From Algibacter lectus (GTDB taxonomy: Bacteria; Bacteroidota; Bacteroidia; Flavobacteriales; Flavobacteriaceae), in the NCBI RefSeq assembly GCF_900112395.1, contig NZ_FOLN01000016.1, forward strand, positions 1-64,000: a stretch of 64,000 nt of DNA, given 5' to 3'. Positions 11,205 to 21,450 of the stretch are shown in pieces. The number at the start of each line of letters is the position of its first letter. Position 1 is the stretch's first letter. The notes under the pieces are model-generated. The model was given only the letters and a program-made list of their open reading frames with translations. It made no database searches and was not told where the DNA came from. The translations under genes and the position numbers were made by a program.

Positions 11205-13655
11205 TTAAGCATCATTTAAAGCTCTTAATACCAAACGTAACTCTTCGTAGGTATATTTATCGTCAACTAATTGTTTTAATTCCGTTAGGCTTTCAAATTT
11301 TTTCTTCGGAATTATTTTTTTCAATTCATTGTAGTGTTCTATCGGCATTAAATCGCTAATTTTTACTTCACCCGAATCAATAAAATGAGATAAATGTCTA
11401 AGAATTGTGGTTCTCGTAAGTTCACGTTCATCCTCAATTTCATCAATAGATTTACCAGATTTAAATAAATCTAACGATACTTTCTTTGTGTCAACCTTTG
11501 GTGCTTTAGGTTTTTCTGCTACTTTTTCCTCAGTAAAATCTATTTTATCAGCAGAGGTATCAATATCATTTTCATCACAATAACCTCTAATTACCTTCAA
11601 AATATCGGTACCGTATTTCTCCACACGTGTTTTCCCCATTCCGTTTATTTCAAGCAATTCGGCTTTATTTAAAGGCAAGGTTTCACACATTTCATAAAGA
11701 GTTTTTTGGTTAAAAACCTGGTAATGTATTAAATCGTTTTTCTCTGCAATTTCATTTCTAAGCACACGTAGTAATTCAAATAATTCTACATTTGCAGTAC
11801 CGTCAATAACAGTCTTTCTTGATTTTTTAGGTTTGTCTTTCGCTAAAAATTTAGATTTTGCTCTTAATTCTAAAAATGATTTGGACGAAAACCCATCTGT
11901 TAAACCGTTAAAAAATAAAAGTTTCGCAGCCAGTAATTCTTCCAATAAATCAACTGCTTTAGCTAAATCGTTATCAATGGCTTTATTGTCTGTAGTATAG
12001 CCAAACGACTTTAAGGGTGTTACAAAATGCGTTTCAATTTGATTTTTAAAATAAGCAACGGCCTTTTTAAAGCGTTCTTGTATTACATCACTTATATCTG
12101 GTAGAGGCTCTGTTTTAGATAACTCTTTTAACTGAGCATTAAAACCTGTACTCACTTTTAAAAAGTTAGTAATCGCTGTTTTTATGGTGAGTAGTGGAGT
12201 TTCAACTTGTCCTTCAATACTACCTCGGTTTTTATAATATATATCCAAAATACGGTTTGCAGGATATAAAAACGGATAGAAATCAAACATTTCAACAATT
12301 AAATCCAGTTGAAAATTTTTCTGAGACAGCTCTAAAACAGCTTCGTCTGGTTCATTGGCTTCAGCGTTTTTATTAAACGTAATGACGTTGGCATCACTAA
12401 TAATCTGGCTCGAATGTATTTTACTTTTTAGCACCAAACCTTCCAACGATTTACATCGACTTAGCGCCACATAAGTTTGCCCATGTGCAAAGGCACCTTG
12501 CGCATCAATTATAGCTTTTTCAAAGGTTAAACCTTGACTTTTGTGTATGGTAATAGACCACGCTAAACGCAATGGCATTTGGGTGTAAGAGCCAATTTTG
12601 TTCTCCGAAATAGCTTTGGTTTCCTTATCAACGGTGTAATTTATATTTTCCCAAACTTCAGGTTTTGTAACAATGCTAAACTCATCATCAGGGCAATGTA
12701 CAATAACTTCATCCTGATCTAAATGAATAACTTTTCCAATTTTTCCATTAAAATAGCGCTTCTCAGGGCTACTGTCATTCTTTACAAACATTACCTGTGC
12801 GCCAACCTTAAGCTCTAAAGCTTCATTGTTTGGGTAAGCATACTCAGGAAACTTTCCTTCAACCTTGGCTTGGTAAAACCTGTTTTGGCCATCAATTTTG
12901 TTTAACTCTGTAATATTTGTCGCCTCTGCTTTATTATTGTGCGTGGTTAACGAAATATACCCAGCATCAGGCTCTGGTGTAAAATCGGGGATATATCTTT
13001 TGTTTAATTCCGCTGCCGAAGCTTCCGAAAGCACATTATTTCTTATTTCATTCAAAATATTAATAAACGTCGGGTTATCTTGGCGGTAAATATGTTTTAA
13101 TTCAATAGTTACGGCATTGCATTCTTGGTAGGCGTGGCTGCTAAAAAAGAACCCGTTTTTGTAAAACGGTTTTAGTAAATGCCATTCACTTTCTTTAATC
13201 ACTGGCGAAAGCTGTTGCAAATCACCAATCATAAGTACTTGTACACCTCCAAAAACCTTATTTCTGTCTTTAAAACGGCGCAAAGTACGGTCAATACCAT
13301 CTAGTAAATCGGCACGTACCATACTAATTTCATCAATAACCAAAAGGTCCATAGACCTAATAATATCAATTTTAGTTTTATTAAATTTTCGATTAAAACT
13401 TTTTGAGGCATTCAAGTCAGTGTCTGGTAAAATAGGACCAAAAGGCATCTGAAAAAACGAGTGTATCGTTACGCCCTTTGCATTTATTGCCGCCACGCCT
13501 GTTGGTGCTACCACCACTAAACGCTTCAAGCAATCCATTTTTAGTCGGTGTAAAAACGTTGTTTTTCCTGTTCCCGCTTTTCCCGTTAAAAAAATCGACC
13601 GATTTGTGTTGTTCACAAATTCCCAAGCCAATTCTAATTCTTTATTATCTGCCAT
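11205..13655 (-). CDS. PIF1/RecD2-like helicase with HRDC and C-terminal HTH
   Basis: SF1B-type 5'-3' DNA helicase of 816 residues. Walker A is FLTGKAGTGKTTFL (about 22-35), Walker B LLVIDEISM, followed by GDLQQLSPV and LSRCKSLEGL motifs. The SITIHKSQGLTFEKA motif confirms the superfamily. An HRDC-like helical domain (about 622-692, ending GKTRVEKYGTDILKVI) and an RQC-type helix-turn-helix region (about 724-816, LTRTTILRHLSHFI) follow, both normally seen in RecQ helicases. A role in replication or repair of structured DNA is inferred. It is transcribed alone, convergent to nothing and downstream of repeat copy 2. Confidence 0.9.
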   Translation of the reverse strand: MADNKELELAWEFVNNTNRSIFLTGKAGTGKTTFLHRLKMDCLKRLVVVAPTGVAAINAKGVTIHSFFQMPFGPILPDTDLNASKSFNRKFNKTKIDIIRSMDLLVIDEISMVRADLLDGIDRTLRRFKDRNKVFGGVQVLMIGDLQQLSPVIKESEWHLLKPFYKNGFFFSSHAYQECNAVTIELKHIYRQDNPTFINILNEIRNNVLSEASAAELNKRYIPDFTPEPDAGYISLTTHNNKAEATNITELNKIDGQNRFYQAKVEGKFPEYAYPNNEALELKVGAQVMFVKNDSSPEKRYFNGKIGKVIHLDQDEVIVHCPDDEFSIVTKPEVWENINYTVDKETKAISENKIGSYTQMPLRLAWSITIHKSQGLTFEKAIIDAQGAFAHGQTYVALSRCKSLEGLVLKSKIHSSQIISDANVITFNKNAEANEPDEAVLELSQKNFQLDLIVEMFDFYPFLYPANRILDIYYKNRGSIEGQVETPLLTIKTAITNFLKVSTGFNAQLKELSKTEPLPDISDVIQERFKKAVAYFKNQIETHFVTPLKSFGYTTDNKAIDNDLAKAVDLLEELLAAKLLFFNGLTDGFSSKSFLELRAKSKFLAKDKPKKSRKTVIDGTANVELFELLRVLRNEIAEKNDLIHYQVFNQKTLYEMCETLPLNKAELLEINGMGKTRVEKYGTDILKVIRGYCDENDIDTSADKIDFTEEKVAEKPKAPKVDTKKVSLDLFKSGKSIDEIEDERELTRTTILRHLSHFIDSGEVKISDLMPIEHYNELKKIIPKKKFESLTELKQLVDDKYTYEELRLVLRALNDA

Positions 13656-13733
13656 TAATCATTGTTCAAAATCGGAAAGGAAGATACATAATTTCAAAAT
13701 TTTTTTGGGCGGGTTTTTAAGAAAAATAAAAAC

Positions 13734-13872
13734 CGCGCTATTCGCTGTATCTTTTTATAAAGCAGATTAGTACCAATTTTATTATTTAAACAATTAATTA
13801 AAAATTATATAAAGAATGAAGTTTCGGTCTATTTTAAGCTTTACAAAAAGGATGCCGCTGCTATCGCTCCCG
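13734..13872 (-). repeat. Dispersed structured repeat, copy 2
   Basis: On the minus strand the left arm is GGGAGCGATAGCAGCGGCAT (from 13872) and the right arm is AGATACAGCGAATAGCGCG (13752-13734), followed by a T-rich run. It closely matches both arms of copy 1 in order, orientation and spacing. It sits downstream of the small lipoprotein gene on the same strand, a position where it could end or stabilise that transcript. Confidence 0.65.
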
Positions 13873-13935
13873 CAACAATCCGTCATGGTTGTAGGCTTAA
13901 TTTCTAAAAAAAAGAAGTTCTACTAGAGGTAAGTG

Positions 13936-14367
13936 CTATAAAAAAATAGTAACCGTATTGTTATCTAACTCAAAGGTTTTATCGGTAACGGAAACATTAA
14001 TAAGATTTCCAGAATCACAGCATGTATCGGTTTCCGGAATCGATGTATCGTAATTTACAAAAGCTACATGTACTGAGTTTATATTAATATCTAAGCTCCC
14101 AGTAAGTAAACTTTTCGGAATAGATAATAAACCATTCGATTCTATAATATTAAACTCTTGTTCTGTTTCTGTTTTGTTTAGTATCAAAATATCTTCATTA
14201 GAAATATTATTTTGAAGTACAAGGTTTTCGTTGGTTTCAGAGTCAATCAAATTAATAAAAATAGAAGGTTGCACACATAAGACAGCCGAGCAATCGAGCT
14301 CGTCGTCACTATTGTTGCAGGACATAAATAACGTCATTAAAGCCAAGCAAACTATTTTTTTCATCAT
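13936..14367 (-). CDS. Small secreted lipoprotein, unknown family
   Basis: The 143-residue product has a clear lipoprotein signal (MMKKIVCLALMTLFMSC, lipobox cysteine at residue 17), then an acidic linker and a beta-rich domain with several cysteines (CSAVLCVQP, DTCCDSG). I do not recognise the family. Two start ATGs are adjacent. It stands alone, with a 93-nt spacer to the DCC-family gene upstream and repeat copy 2 downstream. Confidence 0.65.
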   Translation of the reverse strand: MMKKIVCLALMTLFMSCNNSDDELDCSAVLCVQPSIFINLIDSETNENLVLQNNISNEDILILNKTETEQEFNIIESNGLLSIPKSLLTGSLDININSVHVAFVNYDTSIPETDTCCDSGNLINVSVTDKTFELDNNTVTIFL

Positions 14368-14460
14368 AACTTTATGTTTATTTATAGATAGTTAGATAAC
14401 AAAAAGGTTGCGTGTAAAAGTGATATTTAATTTAAGTAAATAATTTGGTAGAGTAGAAGC

Positions 14461-14880
14461 TTAATCTAAAAACCGATTTTTTAATTCAGGAGTTGGTATC
14501 ATACAAGATTCTTTTTTGCCATACCATTTGTATCTGTTTTTTGCTATAAAATCGTAAACCCAATTTCTAATAAAAGTAGGGACTATAAAAAATATAGCCA
14601 TTAAATTTACAGGAAAACCAAGAGAAGTCGCTACTTTTAGGGCTGCGGTAGATTTGTAATTAATCCCTTTTTCTGGTGTATAAAGTAAAATAGAATCTAT
14701 TTTGGCTGTGTCAATTTTATACTGGTTAAGTATTTGTTTTCCAGTGTCACTCTGTAGTGCGGTAAACAAGAATTGTTCTTTTTTATCGCGTTTTATTACA
14801 TACTGTACACTACTGTTGCAAAGGTTGCAAACCCCATCAAATAGTATCAGTTTTTTCTGCTTAGGGACTCCGAAATTCAT
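14461..14880 (-). CDS. DCC-family thiol-disulfide oxidoreductase-like protein (DUF393)
   Basis: 139 residues. The family signature FDGVCNLCNSS (Cys18 and Cys21) near the N-terminus forms a thioredoxin-like CxxC centre, and KRDKKEQFLFTALQSDTG follows as in other members. The substrate is unknown; members are proposed to be redox-active. It lies 65 bp downstream of thiH on the same strand and may be read through from the thiamine operon. Confidence 0.85.
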   Translation of the reverse strand: MNFGVPKQKKLILFDGVCNLCNSSVQYVIKRDKKEQFLFTALQSDTGKQILNQYKIDTAKIDSILLYTPEKGINYKSTAALKVATSLGFPVNLMAIFFIVPTFIRNWVYDFIAKNRYKWYGKKESCMIPTPELKNRFLD

Positions 14881-14945
14881 AATGCAAAAATACCATTTTT
14901 AATGGCTTTCAAAGCAATTAAAACCGCTTAAATGCAACGTTTATT

Positions 14946-16058
14946 TTATTCCCAATTATTAGCCCAATCTTTCCAAACTACTTCCAATCCTTTAGATTTT
15001 AGCATGCTAGCCACGGCTTCTGTAGAACGCTCATCCGAAATTTCAAACTGCTCTAAAGATTCTGGAGCTACGGCATAACCACCAGGGTTGGTTTTAGATT
15101 CGGCACTTATGGAGGTTACGCCAAGATTTACAATATTATTTCTAAATACTTCACTCTCGCGTGTCGACATGGATAACTCCACATCTTCGTCTAATAATCG
15201 AAAAGCGCAAATAAGCTGTACTAAATCGGGATCGGTCATTTCTACCTTAGGATCTAAACCGCCAGAATGGGGGCGAAGTCTCGGGAAAGAAATGGAGTAT
15301 TTTGTTTTCCAGTACGTTTTTTGTAAATATTTTAAATGTAAGGCTGTAAAAAAACTATCGGCACGCCAATCTTCTAAACCAAATAAAGCTCCTAATCCAA
15401 TTTTATGAATTCCTGCTTTACCTAAGCGATCGGGCGTTTCTAATCTATAATTGAAGTTAGATTTTTTCCCTTTTGGGTGATGTTTTTTATACTCGTCTCG
15501 ATGATACGTTTCTTGATAAACTAAAACAGCAAATAGTCCGTTGTCTATCAATTCTTCATAGTCTTTTTGGTCTAAAGGCTGTACTTCAATGGTAATATTC
15601 GAAAAATGTGAACGGATGAGTTGAAGCGCATTTTTTATATACTCGACACCAACCGTTTTATTCGCTTCGCCAGTAACCAGTAAAATATGGTCGTAGCCTT
15701 TAGATTTTATATAAGCAACTTCTTTTAAAATTTCAGTATCAGTTAACGTTCTACGTGGAATTTTATTCGTCATGCTAAAGCCGCAATAAGTACAAATGTT
15801 TTGGCATTCGTTACTTAAATACATAGGCGAATACATTTGTATGGTATTCCCGAAACGTTTTTTAGTTAATGCTCTACTAAGCTGTGCCATATCTTCTAAA
15901 TAGGGCTTTGCAGCAGGAGAAATTAGGGCTCTAAAATCTTCTAAATCGCGTTTAGAATTACCTAAAGCACGTAGTACATCGCTTTCTGTTTTAGAAAAAA
16001 TGCTTTGTAGGGTGTCATCCCAATTATATGTATTAAAAGTGTCTGTAAAGCTGCTCAT
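14946..16058 (-). CDS. thiH: 2-iminoacetate synthase
   Basis: Radical SAM enzyme that splits tyrosine to give 2-iminoacetate (dehydroglycine) for the thiazole ring of thiamine. The 370-residue protein carries the CxxxCxxC cluster motif ECQNICTYCGFSM (Cys85, 89, 92) and the VTGEANKTVGVEYI stretch. It is the last gene of the thi operon, 7 nt after thiG, so the cell uses the oxygen-independent ThiH route and not glycine oxidase ThiO. Confidence 0.95.
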   Translation of the reverse strand: MSSFTDTFNTYNWDDTLQSIFSKTESDVLRALGNSKRDLEDFRALISPAAKPYLEDMAQLSRALTKKRFGNTIQMYSPMYLSNECQNICTYCGFSMTNKIPRRTLTDTEILKEVAYIKSKGYDHILLVTGEANKTVGVEYIKNALQLIRSHFSNITIEVQPLDQKDYEELIDNGLFAVLVYQETYHRDEYKKHHPKGKKSNFNYRLETPDRLGKAGIHKIGLGALFGLEDWRADSFFTALHLKYLQKTYWKTKYSISFPRLRPHSGGLDPKVEMTDPDLVQLICAFRLLDEDVELSMSTRESEVFRNNIVNLGVTSISAESKTNPGGYAVAPESLEQFEISDERSTEAVASMLKSKGLEVVWKDWANNWE

Positions 16059-16065
16059 GGTTTTA

Positions 16066-16839
16066 TTAATTCAAAAAACTGGTTAACGGACTACTAGCTT
16101 CGGCTTTTTTATGTACAATAGGTGCTAATGTTGCTTGGTGTGCCATGCGCCCAGCTTCAACGGCTAATTTAAAAGCGATGGCCATGGCTGTTGGATTTTG
16201 CGAAACGGCTATGGCGGTATTTACTAATACGGCATCGGCTCCTAATTCCATAGCATACGCGGCATGCGATGGTGAGCCAATTCCTGCATCTACAATGACT
16301 GGGACGTTACTTTGATCGATTATAATTTCTAGAAAATCCTGAGTTTTTAAACCTTTATTGCTGCCAATTGGAGCGCCTAAAGGCATTACACATTGCGTGC
16401 CTACTTCTTCTAAACGTTTGCATAATACTGGGTCGGCATGAATATAGGGCATTACTACAAAACCTAATTTTACTAACGCTTCGGCAGCTTTTAGAGTTTC
16501 AATGGGATCTGGTAATAAATATTTTGGATCCGGGTGAATTTCTAATTTAATCCAATTGGTTTCTAAAGCTTCGCGCGATAATTGTGCTGCAAAAACGGCT
16601 TCTTTCGCATTGCGAACACCCGATGTATTTGGTAATAAATTAATTCTTGGATGATTTAAATGCGACAAAATATCGTCGTCTTTATCTTGAACATCGACGC
16701 GTTTTAGTGCCACAGTGATTAACTCACTTTCCGAAGCCAATAAAGCGGATTTCATTAATGTCGAGGAGCTAAATTTTCCGGTGCCTGTAAACAGTCTAGA
16801 GGAAAAAGTTTTATCTGCTATTTGTAATTTATCATTCAT
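16066..16839 (-). CDS. thiG: Thiazole synthase
   Basis: Forms the thiazole phosphate from 1-deoxy-D-xylulose 5-phosphate, 2-iminoacetate and ThiS thiocarboxylate. The 257-residue TIM barrel includes the Schiff-base lysine (Lys98 in [10 protein letters not shown]) and the conserved [20 protein letters not shown] and [12 protein letters not shown] phosphate-binding loops. The gene sits between thiE (35-nt gap) and thiH. Confidence 0.96.
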   Translation of the reverse strand: MNDKLQIADKTFSSRLFTGTGKFSSSTLMKSALLASESELITVALKRVDVQDKDDDILSHLNHPRINLLPNTSGVRNAKEAVFAAQLSREALETNWIKLEIHPDPKYLLPDPIETLKAAEALVKLGFVVMPYIHADPVLCKRLEEVGTQCVMPLGAPIGSNKGLKTQDFLEIIIDQSNVPVIVDAGIGSPSHAAYAMELGADAVLVNTAIAVSQNPTAMAIAFKLAVEAGRMAHQATLAPIVHKKAEASSPLTSFLN

Positions 16840-16874
16840 AATAAAAGTAACTTTTATTAAAGGGTTGAGCTTTT

Positions 16875-17528
16875 TTAATTTTTGGGTTCTTCAGGTTTCC
16901 AAAGTTGTTCTGGTGCTGTTCCTCCGTTAATTAGTTCTTTAAACTTTGTTATTTTGTTAAAATCACGTGTAATTTCACCCGAAACTGCAATGCCAAAAAC
17001 GCCGGTAATCATAAGGTCTAACACATCATTTAAGGTGATGCCACCAATAGCAATAATTGGAGTTTTTGTGTTTAAAGCTGTGATGATTTCGGCATAACCT
17101 TTTTCACCCAATACCGGACTTAAATTATCTTTTGTTTCTGTAAAACGAAAAGGGCCTAAACCAATATAATCTACTTTTTTATCGATAAGTGTTTGGCAAT
17201 CTTCTAGCGTATTTGCTGTGCCACCAATAATTTGCCAAGAAGCTAATGCTTTTCGAGCCACGGTTGGGCAAACATCTTTTTTCCCTAAATGCACACCGTC
17301 AGCTTTAACTTCTACGGCCACTTTGTAATGGTCGTTAATAATTAAACGCGTTTGAAAATGATTGGTGATTTCTCTTGCCTTTTTCGCGGTTTCTAAAATA
17401 GTTTTAGGATTGGATTTTTTTAAGCGTAACTGTACCAACTCGGCTCCTGCAGCGCAGGCACTGTGAATATTATTTAAATGGTCTTGCGGTGTAGCACCTT
17501 GCGATATGTAATGTAATGTCGTTTTCAT
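16875..17528 (-). CDS. thiE: Thiamine phosphate synthase
   Basis: Joins HMP pyrophosphate and thiazole phosphate to thiamine phosphate. The 217-residue barrel shows [25 protein letters not shown], containing the HLGxxD element, then [13 protein letters not shown] and [10 protein letters not shown]. These match ThiE better than the upstream paralogue does, so this is the probable catalytic synthase. One nt separates it from the thiD stop. Confidence 0.9.
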   Translation of the reverse strand: MKTTLHYISQGATPQDHLNNIHSACAAGAELVQLRLKKSNPKTILETAKKAREITNHFQTRLIINDHYKVAVEVKADGVHLGKKDVCPTVARKALASWQIIGGTANTLEDCQTLIDKKVDYIGLGPFRFTETKDNLSPVLGEKGYAEIITALNTKTPIIAIGGITLNDVLDLMITGVFGIAVSGEITRDFNKITKFKELINGGTAPEQLWKPEEPKN

Positions 17529-17529
17529 G

Positions 17530-18282
17530 TTATTTTTTTGAATGAAAGCCTAATAATGTGCTATTAGAACTTAAAAATTTTTCGGTGTATTGTTTCCCTT
17601 TTAAACAGGCTTTCAATATAGGAAACTCCAAGGCTAAATAGCTTGTTATTGCTGATGATAATACACAGCCGCTACCATGTTTTTCAGTACAATTTTTAGA
17701 CCTAGTATTCAATATAAAATGTTTTTTGTTTTTAAGATGAAGCGCGTCTTGTCCTAATTTTTCCGGATGATGACCGCCTTTTAAAAACAGATTGGTTTTA
17801 GATTGAATATGTGTAATAGTTTCGCTAATCGTTTTCTTTGGATATAATTGTTGAATTTCTTCGTAATTAGGCGTGAGCAGATAGATTTTAGATAATATAA
17901 TATCTAATTTTTCTGAATAGTTACTATGAAAATCAAAATTAGAACTCGATTTTAAAATAGGATCTAAAATGATTTTTATTTCAGGGTTTAAACTGTGTAA
18001 TTTATTGATGATAATTTCTAAAGTATCCCAGTTTTCTACAATGCCAATTTTAACAAAGTTGATTTCAAAACGATTAAAAAGAACGTCTATTTGATTTAAA
18101 ATAATTGAAGCCGGTATCCAGTGGCAGGAGATAAATTCCTGATCGTCTTGTACTGTATTTGCCGTGCAAACAGATAAACCATAACATTTTAAGGCCTCGA
18201 ATGTTTTAACATCGGCTGTTAATCCGGCTCCGTTTGTGGGATCGAAACCTGCAATGGTTAATATGTTTGGTCTGTTTTTCAA
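17530..18282 (-). CDS. thiD: Hydroxymethylpyrimidine (phosphate) kinase
   Basis: Phosphorylates HMP and HMP-phosphate to HMP-PP. Of the ribokinase-like family, 250 residues, beginning ILTIAGFDPTNGAGLTADVK, with LDPILKSSS, YLLTPNYEE and the C-terminal KHGSGCVLSSAI loop carrying the catalytic-region Cys and anion hole. The start overlaps the tenI stop by 4 nt (ATGA), indicating translational coupling. The usual SDxSGGAG motif reads FDPTNGAG here. Confidence 0.92.
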   Translation of the reverse strand: MKNRPNILTIAGFDPTNGAGLTADVKTFEALKCYGLSVCTANTVQDDQEFISCHWIPASIILNQIDVLFNRFEINFVKIGIVENWDTLEIIINKLHSLNPEIKIILDPILKSSSNFDFHSNYSEKLDIILSKIYLLTPNYEEIQQLYPKKTISETITHIQSKTNLFLKGGHHPEKLGQDALHLKNKKHFILNTRSKNCTEKHGSGCVLSSAITSYLALEFPILKACLKGKQYTEKFLSSNSTLLGFHSKK

Positions 18283-18878
18283 AGTTTTATGTTGCTATGT
18301 GCTGTTTGTAATTCTATAAAACTTTTTACAGGGTTTTCGGTATTCCAAACACCACCTAAAACGCCAACGCCTTTAAAACCGAGTTTGAAAGTTTCTAATA
18401 AGGTATCGGTGTTGATACCACCCATGCCAACAATAAATTTGTCAATATGATTAACGTCGAATCCACGACCTTCGTAACCTGCTTTTGAAATGGATGAAAA
18501 CACCGGACTTAATAAATGATAATCGAATTCGAATTCGCAGTCAATAAGGTCTTGAATTTCATGAAAAGATGAGCTAATGGTTTTTCCATACATGCTTAAG
18601 TTTTTAAAATATTGCCCAGGATTATCAATATGGTCTATTCGTTTTTGTTCTTGAAAATGAATACCTTTTAATGGATATGTATTAACAAGTTCATGACAAT
18701 AATGTACCACAATGCGGTTATGATATTGCGCCTCTATTTGATTTAAATAAGCACAATGCTGGTCGTAATTTTTTTCAGGTTTTCTAAAATGATAGTATTG
18801 TAAACCTTCTTGAAATAACTGATTAAGTATTTCAATTTCGTTTGGAATATCGTTTTCTGGTGAAATTAAGACTATCAT
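18279..18878 (-). CDS. TenI/ThiE-like thiamine-pathway protein
   Basis: A 199-residue barrel related to ThiE/TenI. The region equivalent to ThiE's HLGxxD reads GIHFQEQKRID, so the pyrophosphate-binding Asp is displaced, while the SSSFHEIQDL stretch and the phosphate loop GMGGINTDTL and GVGVLGG remain. TenI converts the thiazole phosphate product of ThiG to its aromatic tautomer, and that role fits an operon that already contains thiE. It could also be a degenerate ThiE. It is coupled to thiD by a 4-nt overlap. Confidence 0.75.
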   Translation of the reverse strand: MIVLISPENDIPNEIEILNQLFQEGLQYYHFRKPEKNYDQHCAYLNQIEAQYHNRIVVHYCHELVNTYPLKGIHFQEQKRIDHIDNPGQYFKNLSMYGKTISSSFHEIQDLIDCEFEFDYHLLSPVFSSISKAGYEGRGFDVNHIDKFIVGMGGINTDTLLETFKLGFKGVGVLGGVWNTENPVKSFIELQTAHSNIKL

Positions 18879-18935
18879 TTTTTATGGTTGTGTTTTGTAA
18901 CTTCTAATGCCGTAGCGCTATGCCGTGACACTGAG

Positions 18936-19020
18936 TTAGGGATTGCAGTGGAAATCCTTTTGCTTTTTTGCAAAAGATTGTAACGGAAAGCCCGACCGTG
19001 CTTTTGCGAAAAAGCACGGG
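18936..19020 (+). repeat. Dispersed structured repeat, second type, with strong hairpins
   Basis: The left arm GGGATTGCAGTGGAAATCC (18939-18957) and right arm AGATTGTAACGGAAAGCCC (18975-18993) are imperfect direct repeats of each other and resemble the arms of copies 1 and 2. CTTTTGC (18957-18963) pairs with GCAAAAG (18970-18976). CCGTGCTTTT (18996-19005) pairs with AAAAGCACGG (19010-19019) around a GCGA tetraloop, ten perfect pairs. It lies between thiC and tenI, opposite in sense to the operon. Confidence 0.6.
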
Positions 19021-19037
19021 AACTTCCAAATTATTTG

Positions 19038-20924
<1,887 letters not shown>

Positions 20925-20976
20925 TTAGTATATTATGGTTGAATTTTTGTTTGATTATTTGTTTTTGGAGTAGGGG

Positions 20977-21180
20977 TTAACCGCCTTGTGTGGCTGTAAT
21001 AATTAAAACACTGTCGCCCTCTGTTAGGGTATGTGTTGACCAAAGTAGTTTTGTGATAATATCTTGGTTTACGGCTAGCGCAATGCCTTGAGGAGAAATA
21101 TCTAGCATTTCTAGAACCTGGTCTAGCGTGCTATTTACTTTAAATTTGTGATTTTGGTTGTTTACTTTTATGTTTATCAT
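20977..21180 (-). CDS. thiS: Sulfur carrier protein ThiS
   Basis: A 67-residue ubiquitin-like protein ending in the required Gly-Gly (TATQGG), which is adenylated and thiocarboxylated to donate sulfur to ThiG. Conserved features are INIKVNNQNHKF at the start and the IALAVNQDII strand. It is the first gene of the thi operon, about 100 nt downstream of the TPP riboswitch. Its activating enzyme ThiF is not encoded in this window. Confidence 0.93.
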   Translation of the reverse strand: MINIKVNNQNHKFKVNSTLDQVLEMLDISPQGIALAVNQDIITKLLWSTHTLTEGDSVLIITATQGG

Positions 21181-21252
21181 ACAAAAACGGTTTTGGAGAC
21201 TAAAATAATTTTAGCCAAACAATCTTGTAAACAATAAAAGATTTTGGAATTT

Positions 21253-21277
21253 GAAAAAAGGGCAGTGGTGACACTGT
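21253..21277 (-). terminator. Probable riboswitch-controlled terminator
   Basis: On the minus strand CAGTG-TCAC-CACTG is followed by CCC and a run of six T. The AGGG at the riboswitch 3' end can also pair with the CCCT before the T run, extending the stem. Its position between the TPP aptamer and thiS suggests transcription attenuation; the five-pair core is short, so this is an inference. Confidence 0.5.
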
Positions 21278-21279
21278 TA

Positions 21280-21370
21280 ACTTTTCCCTCCGTTGGTGTT
21301 AACCAAATCAGGTTCTAAGGATATTTCTCAAACTAATTAACTTAATAATTAATTACTCCTAAAGTTTACT
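21280..21370 (-). ncRNA. TPP (THI-box) riboswitch
   Basis: On the minus strand the conserved core is visible: TTTGAGA, then TCCTTAGAACCTGATTTGG and, after TTAA, CACCAACGGAGGGA. This matches the thiamine-pyrophosphate aptamer, including the P4 (TCC/GGA) and P5 (TTGG/CCAA) pairings. A short AT-rich P3 arm is made by TTAATTATTAAGTTAATTA. It sits in the thiS leader and should repress the operon when TPP is high. Confidence 0.92.
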
Positions 21371-21374
21371 ATCG

Positions 21375-21382
21375 CAAATATA
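21375..21382 (-). promoter_or_regulatory. Probable thi operon promoter, -7 element TATATTTG
   Basis: CAAATATA on the plus strand reads TATATTTG on the minus strand, a perfect TAnnTTTG match. Transcription would begin at about 21368, right at the 5' edge of the riboswitch. A -33 element is not clear. Confidence 0.55.
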
Positions 21383-21450
21383 TATAAAAGTATGAAAGAT
21401 TAGACTACAAAAAATGAGATTGTTTTTAATAAAACTTCATAATAGCCAGT

